NCBI RefSeq assembly: GCF_003574465.1
Contig: NZ_QOWC01000063.1
Span: 1 to 40,513, forward strand
Length of the DNA stretch: 40,513 bases
Direction of reading: 5' to 3'
DNA from: Methylobacterium crusticola
GTDB lineage: Bacteria > Pseudomonadota > Alphaproteobacteria > Rhizobiales > Beijerinckiaceae
Shown: in pieces, positions 35,465-40,513 of the stretch
Position numbering within the stretch: the stretch's first letter is position 1
How the letters are laid out: every line of letters starts with the position of its first letter
The notes under the pieces: model-generated
What the model was told of the DNA's origin: nothing
The model's input: only the letters and a program-made list of their open reading frames with translations
The model's database searches: none
Translations under genes and position numbers: made by a program

Positions 35465-35516
35465 GCATCCGGGCGGCGCATCTGGGCGGCGCACCTGGGC
35501 GGCGCATCTGGGCGGC
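35465..35516. repeat. Four 13-bp tandem repeats upstream of msrP
   Basis: Four exactly adjacent units of consensus GCAYCYGGGCGGC (35465-35477, 35478-35490, 35491-35503, 35504-35516) differ at only two positions. They lie in the 272-bp divergent region between the 78-residue ORF and msrP, ending about 107 bp before the msrP ATG. Confidence 0.9.
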
Positions 35517-35623
35517 CGCCCGCCGCGTAACCCGGGGCGCCTCCTCGCCGAAGCGTGATTTGCGCTGCCGGTGCCGGGCACCGATGTCCTCTCGTCATAT
35601 GGCGAGGCCGCCAGGAGACTGCG

Positions 35624-36598
35624 ATGCACATCAGGATCAAGCGTCCGTGGGAGATGCCCGAGCGCGCGGCGACCCCCGAATCGGTCTTCCTCGACCGCCG
35701 TGCCCTGCTCGGCGGCGCCGTCGGCCTGGCCGCCGCGTCCCTTGCCGGCGGCCCGGCCGCCGCGGCTCTCCCGGGCGAGGGCACGGGCGCCCTGAGGACG
35801 GCGGATCTCTACCCGGCCAAGCGCAACGACGCCTACGCGGTCGAGCGTCCGGTCACGGCCGAGCGCTACAGCGCGGACTACAACAACTTCTACGAGTACG
35901 GCACCAACAAGACGGTGACCCCGGGCTCCGACGCCCTCAAGGTCCAGCCCTGGAGCATCAAGGTCGACGGGCTGGTGGAGAAGCCGTTCGAGATCGGCTT
36001 CGAGGACCTGGTGCGCAAGATGGCGCTCGAGGAGCGGCTCTACCGCCACCGCTGCGTCGAGGCCTGGTCGATGACCGTGCCCTGGACCGGGTTCCCCCTC
36101 GCGGCCCTGGTGGCGCTCGCCAAGCCGATCGGCGGCGCGAAGTACATCCAGATGCAGACCTTCCTCGACAAGGCGATGGCGCCCGGCCAGCGCGCCTTCT
36201 TCTATCCGTGGCCCTACACCGAGGGCCTCACGCTGGCGGAGGCCAACAACGAGCTCGCCTTCGTGGTCACGGGCATCTACGGGAAGCCGCTGCTCAACCA
36301 GTTCGGCGCGCCGCTGCGGCTCGCCGTGCCGTGGAAGTACGGTTTCAAGTCGGTGAAGTCGATCAACCGGATCACCTTCACGGCCGAGCGGCCGAAGACC
36401 TTCTGGGAGGGCCTGCAGGCCTCCGAGTACGGCTTCTGGGCGAACGTCAACCCGGCCGTGCCGCATCCGCGCTGGAGCCAGGCGAGCGAGCGGGTGCTTG
36501 GCACCGACGAGCGGGTCCCGACCGTGATCTACAACGGCTACGGGGCGCAGGTCGCCGACCTCTACAAGGGCCTCGAGAAGGAGCGGCTGTTCGCCTGA
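35624..36598 (+). CDS. msrP: Periplasmic methionine sulfoxide reductase, molybdenum subunit MsrP
   Basis: This 324-residue Tat-exported molybdenum-cofactor enzyme (formerly YedY) repairs oxidised methionines in periplasmic proteins. The twin-arginine signal is LDRRALLGG (Arg25-Arg26) with a hydrophobic stretch to about residue 50. The molybdenum ligand is Cys144 in YRHRCVEAWSM. The SADYNNFYEYGTNKT and PWKYGFKSVKSI segments are family-typical. AGGAG lies six bases before the chosen ATG; a longer frame from 35555 is unsupported. The heme membrane partner MsrQ, often the next gene, is not in the window. Confidence 0.94.
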   Translation: MHIRIKRPWEMPERAATPESVFLDRRALLGGAVGLAAASLAGGPAAAALPGEGTGALRTADLYPAKRNDAYAVERPVTAERYSADYNNFYEYGTNKTVTPGSDALKVQPWSIKVDGLVEKPFEIGFEDLVRKMALEERLYRHRCVEAWSMTVPWTGFPLAALVALAKPIGGAKYIQMQTFLDKAMAPGQRAFFYPWPYTEGLTLAEANNELAFVVTGIYGKPLLNQFGAPLRLAVPWKYGFKSVKSINRITFTAERPKTFWEGLQASEYGFWANVNPAVPHPRWSQASERVLGTDERVPTVIYNGYGAQVADLYKGLEKERLFA

Positions 36599-36619
36599 CC
36601 GCGCCGGCCCGCCTTCATG

Positions 36620-36646
36620 AAAAAGCCGGGTCCCTCGGGACCCGGC
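36620..36646 (-). terminator. Intrinsic terminator with T-run on the minus strand
   Basis: GCCGGGTCCC (36625-36634) pairs with GGGACCCGGC (36637-36646). On the minus strand the stem is followed by five T residues (36624-36620), the best intrinsic terminator in the window. It lies 215 bp past the deaminase stop on that strand. On the plus strand it may also end msrP, though only CTTT follows. Confidence 0.8.
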
Positions 36647-36861
36647 GAGGCTTTGCGTGGCGCACCGGCCGGAGGGACCGGCCACCATCCAGAGGGGATC
36701 AGCCGGTCGACGTCGAGACCGGCCCCGTCATGATCGCAGGCGGGCGCGGTGCGGCAAGCCGCGGGCCCGCATGTCAGCCCGGGCGGGATTGCATGGCGGG
36801 TGCGGGAACCAAGTTCCCGGCCCGCGCCGACGCCGCCCGCCGGCCCCGGCCGGCCCGGGCG

Positions 36862-37344
36862 TCAGTAGGGCACCCGGTCGGCCTTGGCGTGGTACTTCCT
36901 CCACACCTCCACGGCCTCGGCGCGCATGATCTGCCGGCCCGGGATGGAGCGCTCGGCCGCGGGTTTCCTCAGCTCCGCGTAGATCATGCTGTCGTCGAAA
37001 TCGCCGTAGCGGAGCGCGTCCTCGTTCGTCGAGGCGTAGTAGACGCGCGCGATGCCGGCCCAATAGGCCGCCGCCATGCACATCGGGCAGGGCTCGGCGC
37101 TGGTGTAGAGCGTCGCGTCGCGCAGCTTGAAGCTGCCCTCCGCCTTGCAGGCCGCGCGGATGGCCTCCATCTCCGCGTGCCAGGTCGGATCGTTCTCGGC
37201 GACGACCCGGTTCGCGCCCTCGGCCAGGATGCGGCCGTCCTGCACGATCACGCAGCCGAACGCCCCGCCGGCGCTGTCGACGAGAGAGGTCCTCTCCGAC
37301 AGGGCGATGGCGCGCTCCATGAAGGTCTTGTCGTCCTGCGTCAT
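36862..37344 (-). CDS. Guanine deaminase-like nucleoside/base deaminase
   Basis: This 160-residue zinc-dependent cytidine/deoxycytidylate deaminase-fold protein has His56 and Glu58 in TWHAEMEAI and Cys86/Cys89 in PCPMC, which form the zinc and catalytic site. The C-terminal sequence (YYASTNEDALRYGDFDDSMIYAEL and the Lys-Tyr-rich end) resembles bacterial GuaD-type guanine deaminases more than the tRNA deaminase TadA. The ATG at 37342-37344 has GAGAGGA upstream; the longer open frame lacks support. Confidence 0.85.
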   Translation of the reverse strand: MTQDDKTFMERAIALSERTSLVDSAGGAFGCVIVQDGRILAEGANRVVAENDPTWHAEMEAIRAACKAEGSFKLRDATLYTSAEPCPMCMAAAYWAGIARVYYASTNEDALRYGDFDDSMIYAELRKPAAERSIPGRQIMRAEAVEVWRKYHAKADRVPY

Positions 37345-37555
37345 CCGGGATCCTCTCGGGCATTGGTCCGCGACGCCGGTTCCCCCCGCCCGGACCGGGG
37401 CGGAGCGGGCGCGCCGGCCCGCGCGGCTCACCCCTCGGGGGAGGGCCGGGGGTGGTGAGGGCGCGCAAAGCCGCGCCGCGCGCCAGCATGACGCCTGCGC
37501 GCGGAATCTCAAAGCCTCCCACGGCGCCCGGCGCCCTCGGGGCGCGCGCGCCCGC

Positions 37556-38446
37556 TCAGTAGGTCCAGCGCTGCGCCTTCGCGACCAGGAAATCGCGGAA
37601 GGCCTGCACGCGGGCGACCGTGCGCATCTCCTCCGCGTAGACGAGGTAGCTCTCGAGGTTCGGCATCTCGATGTCGCGCAGGATCTGCACGAGCTGCTGG
37701 TTCCCGTCCGCCGCGTAGTCCGGCAGGATGCCGATGCCCGCGCCCGTCTCGACGGCGAGCTGGAGGGCCGAGATGTTGTTGACCGTGAAGTGGATCGTGC
37801 GCCCCTCGCGCCCCTCCCGGCCCACCGTCGAGAGCCAGTGGGTCGCCATCAGGTAGGAGGGCTGGTCGCCGCCGAAGGAGACCAGGCGGTGCTTGTCGAG
37901 GTCCTCGATCGACTTCGGCTCCCCGAAGCGCTTGATGTACTCGACCGAGGCGAAGACGTGGTAGTGCACCGTGAACAGCCGGCGCTGGATCAGGTCGGGC
38001 TGGGCCGGGCGCCGCAGGCGGATCGCCACGTCGGCCTCGCGCATGGCGAGGTCGAGCTCCTCGTTGGTGAGGATGAGCTCGACGCGCACGTCCGGGTGCA
38101 GGTCGAGGAACTCCGCCACCCGCTGGGCGAGCCAGGCCGTGCCGAGGCCCACGGTCGTCGTGACCTTGAGGTCGCCCGAGGGGCGCTCGCTCGTCTCGAC
38201 GAGGCGCGCCCGGGTGGTCTCCAGCCGCATCTTCATGTCGCGGGCGGCCCGGAACAGCAGGTCGCCCTGCTCGGTCAGGATCAGCCCGCGGGCGTGCCGG
38301 TGGAACAGGGGCGCCTTCAGCTCCCGCTCGAGCGCGCTGATCTGCCGGCTGACGGCCGATTGGCTGAGGCCGATGTCGTCGCCCGCCTTGGTGAAGCTTC
38401 CGGCTTCGGCGACGTTGAGGAAAATCCGGATCTTGTCCCAGTCCAC
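37556..38446 (-). CDS. LysR-family transcriptional regulator
   Basis: This 296-residue regulator has a winged helix-turn-helix at about 3-62 (WDKIRIFLNVAEAGSFTKAG, then LSQSAVSRQISALERELKAPLFHR) and a periplasmic-binding-like effector domain (about 90-296). The GTG start is chosen because MDWDKIRIFL is the natural LysR beginning and GAGGGG lies upstream. It sits 122 bp downstream of trxB on the same strand. The effector and targets are unknown. Confidence 0.92.
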   Translation of the reverse strand: MDWDKIRIFLNVAEAGSFTKAGDDIGLSQSAVSRQISALERELKAPLFHRHARGLILTEQGDLLFRAARDMKMRLETTRARLVETSERPSGDLKVTTTVGLGTAWLAQRVAEFLDLHPDVRVELILTNEELDLAMREADVAIRLRRPAQPDLIQRRLFTVHYHVFASVEYIKRFGEPKSIEDLDKHRLVSFGGDQPSYLMATHWLSTVGREGREGRTIHFTVNNISALQLAVETGAGIGILPDYAADGNQQLVQILRDIEMPNLESYLVYAEEMRTVARVQAFRDFLVAKAQRWTY

Positions 38447-38568
38447 GGCCGTACCCCTCGCCAGAGCCCCGGCCGGCGGGCTTGAATGCCGGTGGTTCCC
38501 GCGAACACCACACGATCGGGCCGGGACGGCGGGGCCTGGAGCCCCGGCCGCCCGCGGCGCCGTCCCAC

Positions 38569-39573
38569 CTACTCGGCGGCGGCCTGCCGCGGCGTCTCGC
38601 CGATCGCCAGGTTCGCCAGGTATTTCTCCGCCTCGAGGGCGGCCATGCAGCCCATCCCGGCCGCGGTGATCGCCTGCCGGTAGACGTCGTCCGTGACGTC
38701 GCCCGCCGCGAACACGCCGGGGATCGCCGTCGTGGTCGTGCCGGGCGCGACCTCGAGGTACCCGCCCGCCCGCATCGGCAGCTGGCCCTCGAAGAGGCCC
38801 GTCGCGGGCTGGTGCCCGATGGCGACGAACACGCCGTCGGTCCTGCGCTCGGTGAGGGCGCCCGTGCGGGTGTCGCGCAGGCGCAGGTGCGTCACCGAGG
38901 GCGTGGGCGCCGTGCGGCCGCAGATCTCCTCGACGGCGTGGTTCCACACCACCTCGACGTTCGGGTGCTTGAACAGGCGCTCCTGCAGGATGCGCTCGGC
39001 CCGGAAGGCGTCGCGGCGGTGCACGACCGTGACCTTGGAGGCGAGGTTGGCGAGGTAGAGCGCCTCCTCGACCGCGGAGTTGCCGCCGCCCACCACCACG
39101 ACCTCCTTGCCGCGGAAGAAGAAGCCGTCGCAGGTGGCGCAGGCCGAGACGCCGAAGCCCTGGAACGCCGCCTCCGAGGGCAGGCCGAGCCACTTCGCCT
39201 GGGCGCCCGTGGCGATGACGAGCGCGTCGCAGGTGTAGACGGCCCCGGAATCCGCCTCCAGGCGGAACGGCCGCTGCTTCAGGTCGACCCGGGCGATGTA
39301 CTCCGAGACGATCCGGGTGCCGACGTGCTCGGCCTGGAGCCGCATCTGCTCCATCAGCCAGGGCCCCTGGATCGCCTCGGCGAAGCCCGGGTAGTTCTCG
39401 ACGTCGGTGGTGATCATGAGCTGGCCGCCCGGCTGGAAGCCGGAGATCAGCAGGGGCTCGACCATCGCGCGCGCCGCGTAGATCGCGGCCGTGTACCCGG
39501 CCGGGCCGGAGCCGACGATCACGAGCCTGGCGTGCGTGACCTCGCGGTGGAGGGGCGTTGGGGTGGTGGACAT
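38569..39573 (-). CDS. trxB: Thioredoxin reductase TrxB
   Basis: This 334-residue flavoprotein reduces thioredoxin with NADPH. The FAD motif is GSGPAGYTAA (21-30), the redox pair is Cys145 and Cys148 in ACATCDG, the NADPH motif is VVVGGGNSAVEEA, and GVFAAGDVTDD lies near the C-terminus. The ATG at 39571-39573 is chosen over an upstream start 20 codons earlier because GGAG precedes it and the length matches the family. It lies 31 bp after the ELM1-family gene on the same strand. Confidence 0.96.
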   Translation of the reverse strand: MSTTPTPLHREVTHARLVIVGSGPAGYTAAIYAARAMVEPLLISGFQPGGQLMITTDVENYPGFAEAIQGPWLMEQMRLQAEHVGTRIVSEYIARVDLKQRPFRLEADSGAVYTCDALVIATGAQAKWLGLPSEAAFQGFGVSACATCDGFFFRGKEVVVVGGGNSAVEEALYLANLASKVTVVHRRDAFRAERILQERLFKHPNVEVVWNHAVEEICGRTAPTPSVTHLRLRDTRTGALTERRTDGVFVAIGHQPATGLFEGQLPMRAGGYLEVAPGTTTTAIPGVFAAGDVTDDVYRQAITAAGMGCMAALEAEKYLANLAIGETPRQAAAE

Positions 39574-39604
39574 TCGTGTCTCCGGGGCTGCCGTCCTGCG
39601 GTCC

Positions 39605-40513
39605 TCACGGGCCGGTCGGACGGGCGAGCGCATCGCGGTGCCTCAGGTAGGCGGCCGCCACAGCCTCTGCGATCGCGGGAGTCGAGTCTAAGGGCTTGTG
39701 GCGCAACGCTTCAAGACGCCCGTCGAAGGCATGCACAGCTCCGTATAGGCGGAGTGCGGCAAAGAACGGGCGGTGACGGATATAAGTACGCTCCGGCTCG
39801 AACAGGAGGACCGGCGCGCCGGCGGCGACGGCCTCCCCGACCATGTTGGCGGAATCCGCCGTCACCACGACGGCGTCGGCGAGCGCCAGCATGGCGAGGT
39901 AGGGGTTCTCGCCCGCGCCGTCCCACAGGAATCCGCCCCGTCGGGCGAGGAGGCCGGCGAGGGCCGCCCGCAGGGCCGGGGGCGTGCGCCGGGAGGCGGT
40001 GACCATCAGGCGCGCCTCGCCGGCCAGGCGGTCGAGCCCCGCGACGAGGCGCCGGACGTCCCCGGGCGTGTAGCGGCCGTGCCGGCTGTCGCCGCCGACC
40101 AGCACCGCGGCGCGGGGCGGCGGCAGGGGGCTCAGCCGGGGGTCGGGCGCCGCCCGGGCCGCCGCGAGGCGCGCCGCCGAGAGGCCGTGCGGCGCCGTCA
40201 GGCTCACCAGGACGTTGGGCCCCCGCAGGCGGTCGTGCGCCGGCACCCAGACCAGGTCGGCGACGCCGGCACCCGTGCGCGGGTCCTTGAGGAAGACCGT
40301 GAAGCTGCGCCCGCCCGAGAGGCGCTTGAGCGCCCGCAGGTAGGGCACGGCCCGCCGCCCGGTCGCGACCGCGAGGTCCGGCCACGGCGGCGCCAGGGGG
40401 CTGCCGGCCCGGCCCGGGCCCTCGCGCGGGTCGACAGGCCCCCGCGGCGCCAGCCAGGCGAAGGGCGGCCGGGGCGCCACCCGGCGCTCCTCGGGGCGCA
40501 GCCCCAGCGCCCC
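39605..40513 (-). CDS. ELM1/GtrOC1-family protein, 5' end outside the window
   Basis: The frame runs uninterrupted to the window edge, so the true start lies beyond 40513; residues before the internal GTG at 40480 (GALGLRPEERR) continue the family pattern. About 302 residues are visible. It is related to the mitochondrial-fission ELM1 family, which has a glycosyltransferase-like fold. Recognisable parts are PWPDLAVATGRRAVPYLRALKR, the VLVGGDSRHGRY segment, and DAVVVTADSANMVGEAVAAGAPVLLFEP. Bacterial members are of unknown function, possibly glycosyl transfer in the cell envelope. Confidence 0.82.
   Translation of the reverse strand, partial: GALGLRPEERRVAPRPPFAWLAPRGPVDPREGPGRAGSPLAPPWPDLAVATGRRAVPYLRALKRLSGGRSFTVFLKDPRTGAGVADLVWVPAHDRLRGPNVLVSLTAPHGLSAARLAAARAAPDPRLSPLPPPRAAVLVGGDSRHGRYTPGDVRRLVAGLDRLAGEARLMVTASRRTPPALRAALAGLLARRGGFLWDGAGENPYLAMLALADAVVVTADSANMVGEAVAAGAPVLLFEPERTYIRHRPFFAALRLYGAVHAFDGRLEALRHKPLDSTPAIAEAVAAAYLRHRDALARPTGP

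Overview
The window is very GC-rich core chromosome from an alphaproteobacterium. The gene set and order fit a Hyphomicrobiales member, and Methylobacterium is my best guess. Supporting features are ubiG divergent from lysC-ptsP-prfA-prmC-DUF4167, a chpT phosphotransferase gene beside a cheA-W-Y-B-R block, a trxB/LysR pair, and an EcfG-type stress promoter. The genus is inferred from content; no marker gene here proves it. I see no prophage, insertion sequence, CRISPR array or defence island.

Layout. The left edge holds the 3' end of a tRNA (probably initiator tRNA-fMet) and a 21-bp hairpin. A minus-strand group follows: ubiG (ubiquinone methylation), a PEBP-family protein, a quinone-oxidoreductase-like MDR enzyme, and a Pmp3/YqaE membrane peptide with its own EcfG-like promoter. 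On the plus strand, from 3.1 to 11.7 kb, lie lysC (aspartate kinase), ptsP (EI-Ntr), prfA and prmC (release factor 1 and its methylase), a DUF4167 protein with a charged repeat tail, and a SolA-like amine oxidase. cysQ is convergent with the last of these.

From 12.7 to 19.6 kb is a signalling block: chpT (cell-cycle phosphorelay), then cheA (with two CheW-like domains and a receiver), cheW, cheY, cheB and cheR. It is followed by tRNA-Leu(GAG) and a lone minimal FliN/SpoA-domain gene, both on the minus strand. lipB, an orphan PAS histidine kinase and a Tim44-like secreted or membrane protein follow on the plus strand.

The minus strand from 23.8 to 30.7 kb is the outer-membrane biogenesis group lptF-lptG-lptD-pdxA-rsmA. 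The surA gene that sits between lptD and pdxA in E. coli is missing, and a repeat-rich 172-bp gap takes its place. Divergent to lptF are pepA, an overlapping unknown membrane protein, and a fadD-type acyl-CoA ligase. The right end has a small unknown protein, msrP (periplasmic methionine sulfoxide reductase), a guanine-deaminase-like enzyme, a LysR regulator, trxB and a truncated ELM1-family gene.

The most interesting signals are the EcfG promoter, the missing surA, the che block with its regulatory and repeat features, a 4 x 13-bp tandem array before msrP, and several candidate small ORFs. Coordinates of short sites were read by eye. All promoter and terminator calls are unconfirmed predictions; most hairpins lack a U-tract.
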